Shown here: positions 20,791-34,300 of the stretch, piece after piece
How positions within the stretch are numbered: the stretch's first letter is position 1
Layout: the number at the start of each line of letters is the position of its first letter
Source of the DNA: Drosophila pseudoobscura
Taxonomy: Eukaryota; Arthropoda; Insecta; Diptera; Drosophilidae
Assembly: GCF_009870125.1 (NCBI RefSeq)
Contig: NC_046683.1
Coordinates: forward strand, 5,456,001-5,520,000
Length of the DNA stretch: 64,000 bases
Direction of reading: 5' to 3'
The notes under the pieces: generated by a model
What the model saw: the letters and a program-made list of their open reading frames with translations, nothing else
Database searches by the model: none
Told to the model about the DNA's origin: nothing
Position numbers and translations under genes: made by a program

Positions 20791-23700
20791 CTATGGGGAT
20801 GGGAAGAAAAGAGGTTATTGAGGTGGTTAGAAAGCTTTAAGAAGCTGGCGGTGTGAGGGATGGAGTTGGGCAATGTGCTACACTAATACGATGGTCACGG
20901 CTGAAGGTTTCAACTATGCTCTTTAAGCCCCAGACACCTAGGGACCAATCACATCTCTAAGCAAGTCTCATTTCCTATAGAAACTGAGTGCCGTGTTTCT
21001 TAATGATTCGGATTGTAATTATTTGCTTGGTGCTGTCCATTTCGAAAGGAGTTCGAACTAGGTTCCTTTCAAATGGAACTTGGGGATATTATCGAAATGG
21101 AGGGCTGTTAGGGCTGTTCCTTTCGATTGGAATTTGAGGGCTGGCCAGTCGTTTGGCTGTCGGCGACCCTGTGGTATGGGGAGGGTTGGACTTTTCTACC
21201 TCTAAGCATATGTATGCACCTCGCTCACTCACACTCCCACCCATACACACACCCGCTCATGATTCGTTATGTGCACATACGAGCATGTATGTACGGATTT
21301 ATGTATCTCAGGCAAATTGAAATTCCAATAAGGACGCACCAAACACACGAATAAAAAAAGGAGAGTGGGTGACAAGAAATGAAGAGCAAGAAGGAGGCAC
21401 AACAACAATAAGAGAAGCAGGAAAAAATGTTCAGAGGACGAATCATCGACGATGCCGTCACGAGCACAAACGAGAGGGAGAGAGGAAAAGCAGGTTCCGT
21501 TATTTTTTTCAACTTTGCCTTTCGCTATTCGGAGTTGTTTGAGCTGACACTCACTCACACACACACACGCACATGTCCCCCCTTCCCCACTGCGGAGGCT
21601 ACGAAAGGTTAATGCTGTCTGCCTTTGCCTCTGCCGCTGCGTCGGATACGGCTTGTGCCCTCTGCCGTTGCCTCTGCCACTGCCTCTGCCTGTGCTCTGC
21701 TACTGCGGAAACACTGCTGGCGCTCTGCTTTGGCTGGTTCTTTCTCCGATGCTTGTGCTACTGCTTGTACTGCTTGCACTGCTTCACCTCTTCCCTTGCT
21801 TGCTGCCGCTGCCGCTGCCTCTGCCGATGCTCTGCTTTGACCGTAGCACAGTTATTTGGTGTATTTCTTTTTGGTGCTGCTTTCTTTCTTTTTTCTTTGT
21901 CCGTTTTAGGAGCAAATCGAATGGTGTTCTGCGATTTGCTGGCTGCGTGTTGGGCTGGCGCCTCGCCTCTGACGGGGCTGCAGCTGCCTGCGCATGACCA
22001 GCATCACACACACCAAAACACATACTGACACTGACACTCACACTCCTTGTGGTCTAGGGACATGCGAGTGTGTGTGTGTGTGTGGGAGCTTGACGCTTGT
22101 GTTTAGGGGTGTGTCTGTCTCCTGCCACCTCTCCACTCTCCTGCTACCTAGTGGAATCTGATTCGCTGCCACAGATGCAGTGCGGATGCAACGTCACCGA
22201 TTGGTTGGCTGTCACACTCTGATGGAGAGGGGTGAATGTCAAAACTGCATTTCGGGTTGTTTCAAATCTAGCGCCGATTCCTTCTCGTCTTGGAACAGTA
22301 AATAATTCCTACTGGAATTATTCAATGAATATGTATATTGCGCTTCACGCTGTGAAGATCCATAGCTCTGATATATGTACATATGTACACACTATATGTA
22401 CATACTTTAAAATGGAATTTGGGGCTCATTTTCCACTTCAGACCAAGGGAAAGCCTTGGCAAAGGACACAATAATGCATATATCAAATGTCCAAATTTGC
22501 TGTCATCACTTTGCCCTGCACTGTGCAATTATATTATAGTCTTACCTACTTGTTTATAAAGTTAATCCAACAAAACTTTTTTGATTATTGTGCCATAACA
22601 GTTTAATTGGAATCGGACCACTATTAGGGCTGCCTATAGGAATGACCGCGAGAGTCCTTTCCTGTGTTTGACAAAGTTAATACAGTTAGCTCAATGACGA
22701 GTCGACGTTGTCGGCGGCTGATAAAAGTTTCCGCTTTACTTTACTTTACTGTACTTTGGCTCATTGTTTCAGCCCTTTGTCGGGCGCTTTGGAGACGTCC
22801 TTGAAAAGTGTTAAGACAAAACTCAGGTGCCGATAGACAGTACTTCGGGCAAAACAAGAAAAATAAAAAATGAAAAAAAATAGCAAGAACTCGGGGGAAA
22901 GAACTCCACTCAAAGTCTCGTTTTGAGTCAAAGTTTAGGCAACCCCAGCCCCCTCCCGACCGACAAGTCTGGCCAAACTTTCCGGCGCGTTAAACTTTCC
23001 CTATGACCATCATATTACGCTACAAAGGGTAAAGGGTGAAGGGAAAAGGGTGCACTTAGCCTAGTTAGATATGGTGTTTGTTCTCATAATTTGTTGCCGT
23101 CAACGAACCTGAGCCTACGTACCCGATCGCTGGTGCTCAGCTGCGACTCCATCGCATTGATGTCGGACTTGAGCCGCATCATCTGCGACTCGACTCGGGC
23201 GTTCTCCCGCTGCAGCTCGGAGATCTCGGCCTCCAGAGTGTTCAGATCGTCGCTACCGTTGCCGGAGGCTGGCGCCGTTCCGCTCTTCTCGTTGTTTCCG
23301 CCGTTTCCGTTTCCGTTGTTGTTGTTGTTGCTGCTGCTGAGACTGCTGTGGGCGCTGTTGCTGCTGCTGGTGACCCCGAGGCCAACGTTGACGTTGAGGC
23401 CAATGCCGCCCACGCCGCCAACACCGCCGGAGCTGCCCACGCCGCTCATGACAATGTCCAGGCCGCTTCCTCCTGCATGGTGGAGTAGGATGGTTGATGG
23501 GAGAGAGAAGGGTAGGTCAAAGGACACAGTTAGTGGGTGTAGCCGATAGCGCTCTCTTAGGATCTATTTTTTTGTTTTTCTTCTGTTTTCAATCTTCATT
23601 TTTAGTTTTTTTTAGTCTTGTCTCTGGCATTCCACGGGTTTTCTATGTGCGCGTGTGCTAGCAACTCAATCGGAGCGTGTGTGGGTTGGGTTGGTGGGTG

Positions 23701-26700
23701 GGTGAGTGGATCATAGAGTGCGTGGGACAGAGAATGTGGAACAGCCTGATGTTAAATTCATACTGCACGCACATGCATCGCTGAACGTGAAGCCCCCCTT
23801 TGGAAATTACAGCATTAAAACATTGAAAGTAAAATACTCGTGGAACCATGCTTTGGCATAAGGATGCCTGAGGAAGACACTGAGGAATGTGGAACACTTT
23901 ATTGAGAGCATGTTCTGTTTTTCACTTTTTGTTCCATTCCATTGTACCGTTTGAACGGCAAATTGACAATCACGCGTCAACGTCGATTGGAACCTTTCGG
24001 TGAAGCTGCGTTCGAAAGCTACTGGCTCAGGAAACAGGAAGTTATCTTCCTATACGAGTAGATCACAGTGTGTGCCTCAAACACCGAGTGAATCGCTGTG
24101 CCCTGCGTAGAGTGGCTGGGCTGTGATGTGGTGTGTGTGTTGGGGTGTCGGAGTGTTCGAGTATAGGTGTGGCACTGAGTGGTGGGGACTGGTGATGTGG
24201 CCGTGATTGGATATGATTGGCAGTGTGTGTTTTCATCTTTAATGGACATATGTTTGTATGGATGTATGTATCTTCGGGGCTTACCTTGATCGACAGACCT
24301 TCTGGGAATATTTGTATGTACATTTTTTGTGGTAGACTTGAATTTTTTGACTTTTGTGTGGGTTGTATAACAATTTGCTGCATATATATGTATATACACA
24401 ACATTTCTCTATATACTACATATATATATGCATGTATTTCTATACACACATACATGTATGCTATGTTTTTTGTTTTATTTGTTTTATTTGGGGGTGTCTG
24501 TATTTCTGTTCTTCTTTTGATTTTGTTTGCTGGTGCAATTGCAATTGCAGTTTCGTTTTTCGCTTTTCGCTTTTCGTTTTCTCGTTTTTCATTTGCATTT
24601 TCATTTATTTTTGGTTGGTGGTTGTGGTTTCATGTTTTCGGTATTTCTGTATTTCGGTATTTCGGGCTGTTTTTGATCAGTTTCGTTTTCTATCTACAGT
24701 AGATACTCGGCACCGATACAAAATGTTGCGTAATCTAAAAGAAAACGCCAACAAAAACCATGAAACGAAACGAAAAGAAGGAACACAGAATTAAATTAGA
24801 ATTAAAACTAGGAATTTAAATGTTTTGCTTTTTCTTTTGTTTCTTTCTCTTTTTGTATTATCTTCTTGGTTGCTTTTGTTTCTCTTGTTCTCTAGGCACA
24901 CACACACACACACACACACACACAAGGATATTCAGAGGATACAGTTGTGTGTGCGTGCTCAGAGATCTCAACGGGTCGATCGTTCATGTTATGTACCGGG
25001 TTAATAGAGGATTTATTGGTTGGTTTGTGGAGTGGGGTTTTGGGGATTTTGGTGTTGGATTGTTGGGGTTTTTCAAAGCCCGTATCCTCTTTAATTTGAA
25101 AACGATAAATTTTGTCTTGAATTTATATTTCCTATTCGTATGGTTTTATTTTATTTTATTTTTTTTGCATTTTCCGAAACCAAAACCAAAAATAAAGTGT
25201 TTCATCTTTGAATATACTTGTAACTCATGTCTGTACGACTACGTTTATCTATTCTTTTTCAATTTTTTGTTTGTATACTTTCTTTTGACGTTAGCACACG
25301 CACACAAAACTCCAACCGAAAGTTTATTCGATTAAAAGCGAGCAACAACAGAGAAGAATTTCGGAACCCTACTTTTCAGTATCCGTTTCGATTTGTTTTT
25401 TTATTTTAATATTTTTTAAACATTTTCGAAAGAGATTTCTACGAATCTTAGGGTAGTTCTATAGTGGAAGCGATGAAAGTTGGAATGCATGAAGATGACT
25501 AACATTTTAGCACTTAAGTTACACTTTAATGGGGCTTTAGCTCTCAGGATCTCTTTCTGAAAAGAACGGTCTTTTTCTAGTGGAAATTGTCAAGAAGCTA
25601 AAGTGATTCCAATCATTTAAAAGATCAAGAGCTTTGGACGTAACGCCCGTGGATTTTTCATGTAAAATTAACAATAATACTGCATATCCAATATCAGGAG
25701 ACTTTGAAGGAGACCACTGTCTGGTGGTTGTCTCTGAGGAATTTGAGAGCCCTTTGGAACCAGATTTAGTGGATTTTAAAGATATGTTTCCCATTGGACC
25801 GGCGATCATCACTTTTTAAAACTATAGCAAATAATTTCATCATTTTATTTCGGGTTCGGCCTTATTATTCTTCTGTGTGTTGCAGACTTTATGAAAATAC
25901 CATTATGACCCCACCTCCGCCTTGTATGAGAGGAGGTGGGGTAGTATAATGGCAATGGGCCCAGTTCATAACAGAAAAAAAACGCGCAAGAGAGAGATGC
26001 AGAGACAGAGAGAGAAGGAGAAGGAGAGATAGAGACCTTGACACTTACCAGTATAACCCTTGGGATAGACCATGGTGACCTCGTCGAATTTGGGCTTCTT
26101 GATTCCCTGGCCTCCAACAGTGGTGCAGGCTGAAGAAAGAGAAAAACAGAGGGAAGATTGGAAAAAATAGTTCAATAGAACGATGTTGAGGTCTCTTCGG
26201 GGATCTTACCATCGAACTTCATAGCTGTGGCAGCGGCCACAGCGGCCTTGTGCTGCTCCACAGTGCCCCCGGCTTCCAGGACCCTCATCTTGTTCCGATT
26301 GGCTATGGGACAGCCCGAAGCACTGGAATAGACAGATATCCATCCCTTTTATAGAATCGAACAGCCCACATCCCAAATCGCCAAACCCAACTCACCTTCT
26401 GTGGGAGAGGAACTTGCCGGTGGAGTGACCGGAGCCGTCGCATCCTGGTATGGGACACCGCAGCGGCTCCGAGTCCTGGCCATCGCGCGGCTTGCTCTTG
26501 GGCTTGTTGGCCCGGGGACATCCGGAGAGGCTGCGGTGCGATGAGTAGTTGCCGGTCACATGGCCAGAGCCGTCGCAGCCGGGCGTGGGGCACTTGAGCT
26601 CCTGCGAGTGCGACTGCAGATGATTCCGGTCCGAGCGCGAGCAGCCCGTCAATCTGTGGATGGTTCGGGATGGAACATACGTCGTACAAAGGGATTACTG

Positions 26701-28343
26701 GCTGACCCAAAAGTATTAAATCAGGCCAAGAGTGCTCTTGGCCAGATAAGATTGCCCCCTCTATGTGTGTTTGTGAGTGTGTGTGTGCGTGGGGGGCTTG
26801 CGTGTGTGGTGGCCAAGACTTTGGTCTTGAAACTTTCAGTTTTAAAGTTTCATTAAACCATCTGCCTGTGAGTGGGGAGTGGGACTAAGACTGGGACTGG
26901 TTTTATGACCGCTCTGCGTCAACTCTCCGTCGTAATCATAAATATTAAAGTCCCGGGTCTGTGCCACGGTGGTCCGCCAGTGATGTGCCTGAAAGCTTTA
27001 ATGACCCTTCTCATGAAGCGGACCTCGGATCAGGTGGTGGTGGGACACTGTCCGATGAACACTTTCGGATGACATAGATGGGTGATGGGGACATAGATGG
27101 ATGGGATGTACATACATATAGAATACATAGACAAAATTATCTACAATAAACATTTTGTTCTGTTCTTCCAACATTTCCATGTTCCTAAATTCATATTTCC
27201 CACAATAATAAAAGGAAACATTTAATATGTAGAAGCTGCTTCAACTAGAAAAGTTGTCCGATGAACAGTTTTTTGTCGAGTGTAGGATATTTTCACACAT
27301 GGTCGTGTCCCTTGTTGCATAATTCATTGACTACAGGCACAGGGAGCATCTCTCCGAGGCGCATCCTAGGCGCGGACTTACCCATCCTTGGTCTTGTCGT
27401 GCTGCGGTATGTGCTGTGGCGGTGGCATCGAGTAGCAGGTGGCCGGGCTCGGCGAATAGCCGCCGGAGACGGGTGTCGGATAGCCGCCGGGGCCTACCGC
27501 CGTGGCATACGGATTGCTGCACTGATACGCGGCTGGACCATAGCCATGATAGCCAGCCGGTGGATAGTCCGACTGCACCACCATACCGTATCCGGGATGC
27601 GGAGAGTACCCTGGAAGAACAAAGAGATCATATTTAACGCTGGTCCTGGAAAGGCATGTTCTTTAAACCGACGGGTTTTAAGCTCCGATGAGTTTACAAG
27701 GGTACAATACAACTGTTTCGTCCTTTTTTATTGGTTACTTACCGCTCGGATCTCTGTACGTCTCGATGTAATGAGAGCCGCCGCTGTCCGGTGTGGATTC
27801 ACGGCTGTAGGGCCGCGGTCCACTGATGTGTCCGACCAGTCCGAAGCCTAATGGTCGCGGCGGGCCGCTGAAGTCGACGGGCTCCATTTGGGGGGAACGT
27901 GGCGGTCCATTGGGACCCAGGGCGCCGGGCGCTCCGCTGCCAAATCCCTGGGCATGACCCACGACAAGGCCATCGGCGCCGTACTGGGGACTGGTGATGA
28001 TGCTGTAATCCCAACTAATGAGTGATCTGGTGGAGGCCGTGCTGGAAACTGTCGAGTGCTGTCTGCTTACCTGTGTGGGAGCCGGGTGACACTCAGGTCC
28101 AGGGTCTGGCCCTGCGGACTGGGCACCTGGGGGCTGGCTATGTTCGGACTGGCCCCCGGCTGGGGGCTGCCGTTGCCCATGCGCTGGTTGTATTGGTTGT
28201 GGGAGGCTGGTGAATTGAAACCGTGCGGACTGGAGGAGGTCACCGATGTGGACCCGGATAGGTCCACCGCTGGCGCTGGCACGCCTCCAACGTTCGGGGT
28301 GGGCGAGGAGCTCTGTTTGCCGTGTTGCTGCTGCTGCTGCTGC

Positions 28344-28375
<32 letters not shown>

Positions 28376-31300
28376 GTGGTGTTGCTGCTGCTGTTGTTGC
28401 TGTTGCTGCTGCTGCTGGTTCTGATAGGCGGCTGCAGCGGCGGCCGCCTGGGCAGCGGCCATCTTCACGGACAGATTTATGGCGGAAAACCCCGGGGGGA
28501 GGGGGCCCATGGTGGGATCGTAGTGGTACATGGGCCGTGGATAGATCGGCCCCGCACCGCCGCCATTGGCCAACTGCTCCTCGTGCTCGGCCTTGGCCAG
28601 CATCAGCTGCTGCTCCTGCAGATACTTTTGCTGCTGCACCTGCAGATCGTCGGCGCTCTGGGGCAGATAGTGATAGGCTGCCGCCGCCGCCGCTGCCGAC
28701 GCTGAGGCCGCTGCCACGCCCGCCACGGACGCCACCTGACGCTGTCCGTTGGGGCAGCAGTTGGGGTCGTACCGCTCGAAGCCGCCGGCTCCAGCGGAAA
28801 CGGTCACCGCTGACACGGAGTCCACTGTGGCGAAGGCGGGCGCCCCCACCACCGATGCACTGCTGAGGGAGCTGAGCGAGGTGGGCGGGTGCGGATGTGG
28901 ATGCGGATGTGGGTGTGGATGCGGATGCGCCTCGTAGGCACTCCGCGCCGTTCCAGGTGACAGTTCGCTGGCATTGGTTCCCCCATTGCTACTCAGCAGC
29001 TCTCCGCCCACGGCGTACCGCATCTGCTCGTACTGTCGCTCCTCGGCCTGCTGCTGCTGTTGCTGTTGCTGCTGCTGCTGCTGGTGCTCTGTGTGGTAGC
29101 TGGCTGAGGGATCGGGACCGTCGTTGCCCTCGTTTATGAAGGGTCCGCGCTGCTGGTGGAGTGTGTGTTGCTGCTGCTGCTGTTGCTGCTGCTGAACGTG
29201 GTGGGCATGTGGATGGTGGCTCTGTGGCTGGGGAGGACTCTGCATCCCCACAAAGCGACTCAAGTGCGGCGCATGCAGGTTGGCATCGCCGCCATTGGAG
29301 GAGGTTGTGCCACTGCCGCCACCGTTCGTTGCCCCGCTGCCGGACGCAGTGCGGGCCGTGCCCGGTGTCGTGGATGCGCTGGCCGTCACACTGGAGGCGG
29401 GGCCGGCTGCATCGTTGGCCAGATATGAGTGCATTGGGCTTTTGTTGTACTCCGATTTGATGCTCGCTACAGGACTGTACTCCGATTTGATAATGGGCAT
29501 TGTTGTTGCACTCAACTTGTTGTTGTTGTTGATGCAACTGGTGTTGTTGTTGTTCAGATAGTGACTGGAGGTGAGCTTCAGTTTATCCAATGGATGCAAC
29601 TCTTTCTCGTGCTTTTCCAAGTCCGCTAAAGTCGTTTCAAACCCAAACAAAATCATAAATAAATGTCGAGAAATAACAGAGAAAGTGTAGAAAGAGAGAG
29701 AGAGAGAGAAAGAGACGGGTTAAAGGATCATTCTTCAAGAAGTTGGAGAATTGTCAAATCTCAGCTTAGTGGTTCTGTGGTTCTGGTGGTTCCGTGGACT
29801 TCACTGGCCCTGTGGCCTCGTGGACGCACCTGTTCGATCAATGTTCGAGGGCTTGCTATTCAGACGACGACTGGCATGGCGACGGACTGCGCGCGGACAG
29901 CCGGAGAGGCTGCGGTGCACACTGCGGTGCGGCTGCACGTGTCCGCGTCCGTTGCAGCCCGGTGTGGGGCATTTCAGTATCTGTTCGTGCAGGGCCAGCA
30001 CTGTTCGATTTGATTCGATACGATTCGGGTCGGGGTTTTCGATTAAGAGTGGATGGGAAATTTCATTAACGATCAGCGGTGAAATGGCAGCGATTTTCAA
30101 ACTATCACAACTACAACGCAACATCAAATAGAAAGGCATACCACAACCAGTGAAGGCATGAAAGAGAGGCACGCACACAAAGAGAGACAGAGAGAGAGAG
30201 AGATACAGTCAGACAAAGAGAAAGAGATCGTCCACCACACAGGCTATGGATAGAGAGAAGGAGAGAGCCATCTAACGATATATGTATCGAGCTTTCCTAA
30301 AGGAAGCCTTCGCAGCCCCTGAGCAACATGCAACTAAAGAAAGAGGGAGGTGTAGAGAGGTAAGAGAAAGGAAGCGGCTAAAGGAGTTTGTGGAAGAAGG
30401 ACAAGGAAAGAAGCAGAGACTAGACTCTAAAATGACTGTGGAACCAAAAAGTGGATGTAAAACAAAGAAGTAGAAATGAATATTCTGAAGAATCTCAGAA
30501 AACAAAAGAATAACCTTCTTGAAGATATGTTATAGAAAAGATCTTAAAGTAATTTCCAGTAAAAATGTTATGGAAGTCATTGATAAAGAAGGGCCCATGT
30601 CGAAAAATTCCATTTTAAAGATAAATGAGATTTAATATGAGATGTCATAAATGGTCTATCATAAAATTTAAAGACTGACACTTTCGTTGAGGAGGTTACG
30701 ATAAAAACAAGATCTGGAAATGTGAATCGTAAAGCTCTTGATCTGAGAAATAAGTTTTAAAAGGTAGATCCTTTAGCCGGCTATAGGTACGCTTTAGAAG
30801 AGAGGGTAAAGCAGAAAAGCTTCCGAAACACGGACACAGAAATGAATACAGACAACATGCTTTTTTTCGCTACGGGAAAAAATTAAAGCTCAGCGAACTC
30901 TTCATTCAAGCATGAATGAGCGGAGTGTAAAGAGAGTGAGAGAGATAGACAGTCAGTGAAAGAGAGAGACAGGTAGAGAGGCACACACAAAGACAGAGAC
31001 AGAGACAGAGATAGATGCAGAGAGATTGTATCATCTACTACGCATAGGAATGGACAACTTACATTCTGTGGTAACCTTATCGCGCTTCGGACAACCCGAT
31101 AAACTGCCCAGGCAAAGCATGTTCGAGCAGGACGCAGAGAGTGTGTTGAAGAGAGAAAGAGAGTGGGAGAGAGAGAGAGAGAGTGGGAGAAAGATATGTA
31201 GATTGATTTCGCAAAACGCCACAACACGAGATAAACGGTGCAACGGTACCTGCGATGATGCGAATACAATCCGGTGACATGTCCTTGGCCAGTGCAATGC

Positions 31301-34300
31301 GGTGTGGGGCATTTGGCGCCATCTACAATTAACCAATTAACAGTAAAAAGGTGAAATCAACGAAGCTCTGGGCAAAGCGATTGAGTGTGAGTCAGAGTCA
31401 GAGTCAGACAGAGAATCACACCCAGAGAGAGAGAGAGAGAGAGAAAGAGACAGACACGAGAGTGTGGAAGTGGCATAGATGGATGAAGCTGGAGCTAGAG
31501 CTGGGGTGAGCGAGAGAGCGAGCGGTTTTCTAATTAATTATATGGGAAGCGACAGCGAAAGACAAGCCTGACGTTGTCCATACCCATACCCCATACCACT
31601 CCAACCATGCTCGCTCCCCTCCCCCGATGCCTTTACCTATGCTAGCCCCGCTTTCCACCCTTTCACTTCACAGAAACCTCTCCAAAAAAGCAACCTTGAA
31701 GAAGAAATGCTGGAAAAGCGAACGTACGAATTCTTTTAGCCTAAATAATTAATTAAAATTTGATGGAAAACAGCTTTGCATTATTTACTTTAAAAAGCTC
31801 ACACACACACACCCACACACACACGCACACACACATTAGACAGCTCCAGAGAGGGGGGTAGAGGAAGTGGGGGGCCGGGTACGACATCTTTCAAAAATCA
31901 AACCAGACCCAGAGCCAAACCATGTCGTGCAGACGGAAAAACTTGGCCTTTTTCTAAGCGCATATTCCTACCAAGATAACAGCCATCCTGCCGCCCCTCC
32001 GGCCCGTACATACAAGCTACGTGTGTGATATATATTAGACAGTCGTGCGGGGGGTGGAGGGCGGCCTGGTTAATGAAATACTTTTCGAAATATTTTGCTC
32101 TTGCCTGCTTTTTGTTGTTGTGTCTATTACGTGGCCGGGCAAAATGTCAAACTGCAGCGGCAGCGGCATCCGGAAAAGGTAAAAACCAACTCGACTCTAA
32201 TTAGAATTTAATTAAAACCATGAAGGAGGGGGAAGTGGCAGTGGGAGGCTGAAGCATGTGGAGAGCCAAGTGTTTGTGCATTAGAATATTTTCCACTAAC
32301 CAAAAATGGTAGTGAAAAAGAGATACGGTAGGACCTGGGACCTGCCAGCCTCGCCTCGCCGAAGCATTCGATACCCTTGTCGTTTTCCATATAAGAGTGG
32401 AATTTTGGTATCAAAGAAGTCATTAATACTGAAAGACATGTGTGCATATAATCAGGCATAAGACTCTACTATATCTACTAGATACTTTTGAAGGTGGATC
32501 ACTATGGATCCTGTTTTTATTGGGGGTTCATACTCGTACTCTATGGCTTCAGATATACCTATTCTTTGCGCTACTCAGAAGAGTGATACCCTCTGGCAGG
32601 GTATAAAAAGAAACTAAAGATATCTGGAGAGGAGGCTGCTCAAGGGTTAAGCCTAATAAGCCACATTAGCGAAAGGCAGCAACAATAATACCAACAAAAT
32701 GGGGAATATGAGTGGCTGCCACACGCTAATGACTTATTTCGTGCCACAAACACACAAGCACACACACACACACGTAGCGAACACTCGAAACTGCCTCTAT
32801 TTTAGAGCTTTAGAGCCTTCTGTCAACTATTTAAAAAGTCATTCAAATTATATGAATACCAAAGTCAAGCCTGAGAGAGACACAGACCCTACCTACTCGT
32901 ACATTTATGTATATATATTCATGTTCAAGGCTCATCTAAGGCGGCGGTCCTCTGCAGCATATTAATGCCAAAACATAATGACAAAATAAATATGCAAAAG
33001 TGGTTTTGAGGGAAAACGTGCTCATAATGCTTTATATCTAATCATACACCCTCGCTTTCCCACCCACTTCTGACAGTCTGTGGAAATTGTACAGCGAAAT
33101 TAGTAAAAGGCAAAGCTCAAGGCCTTGCCAGGCCAAGGAGGCACTCACTCAGCCAGAAGATGTGTCTGTCTATGTCTACGTCTAGCTCTCAATGTGTGTG
33201 TGTTGTGGTATAAAGGGTTTACAAGCCATTAGTTGTTGTTGTGTGTCCCATTCTAGCCAACAGAATTGCTGCCCCCTGCCACCAGTCATACCTTATTCCC
33301 GTACCCCATATTCATACCCATTCCCGATCCCATTTTCATAACGACAAAATCGCTTAATGTCTTTTGGCTGCCTCACCCACACTCTCACACCCTCACACGC
33401 TGCTGCTCCTTTCCTTTCCATCGAGAGAGCGCATTGAATGAGCTGCAAAAAGGGTTTTATTTTTAGATATGCCAGATATGCCTGGAAAGGGTCATACAAG
33501 GAGGTGGTTAGGTGAATCTGGGGTGCTGTGGCAGCAGTGAAATGTGCAAATAATAACAACAAAAGCCAACATTGTAATAATGGTCCTAATGTTGCTTATT
33601 ATGCAAGCAGATTGAGTGGCTCTCTCATTCAGAATTCGAATAGGTCTGAAAATTGCTAAGATGCTGTGATCACAGCACGCCTGCTTGCACTAATCGTCAT
33701 TTCGCGACATTCCATTGTCCAAATTATGTGAAAAAAGTTGCTTCACTATAGCACGTATCTCATGAGGGAATCAAATAAATCTGGCACTCATACGAAAAAA
33801 AGTATTATAAAGTGTTACACTTTTTTATAAATTAGTTTAACATTAAAAGTGTTTCTGATTTTTAGATAAATACCGTTTAAAAGTGCCAATTTCAAGGGTA
33901 AACTACACCGTACTATAAATATATTATTCTCGGCGTTGATCGTAAGTCTCGCTGGTTATTGAATGATCACGGCTGTCCCTTTCTTTGATTGGATATTGAG
34001 TAGATACCTCAAAAAATGGATACCTTTCTGAATTTACTCGTAAAGGAATGTGCGAGTAATTATGTTAGACACAGCATCGCTACTCGTTGGTTCTTAACTG
34101 GGTGGGTAATCGGTCATTCTTTGGCGAGTTGATCAAAACACAACACAGAAATTTGCTCATAATTGGGTTGGCAAATGACCACAGGAACTCCATCTGTCAT
34201 CGCCCGCTGTATCGTTGGGTAAGATTGAGTTTCTTGGGCACTCAGTCTCTCTCTGTCTGTCTGTCATGTAGTTGAAGCGGCGAGTGAGTACAGTACTGCC

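Noticed and set aside
21573..22028. 151-codon Cys/Leu-rich ORF
   Set aside because: Produced by a GCCTCTGCC/TGCCGTTGCC minisatellite within an intron.
24217..24794. T-rich ORFs with apparent membrane segments
   Set aside because: Long TTT-rich DNA automatically encodes Phe, Leu and Cys; no start context or conserved motif.
28322..28705. poly-Leu ORFs across the CAG repeat
   Set aside because: Antisense reading of CAG as CTG; a shadow of the glutamine tract.
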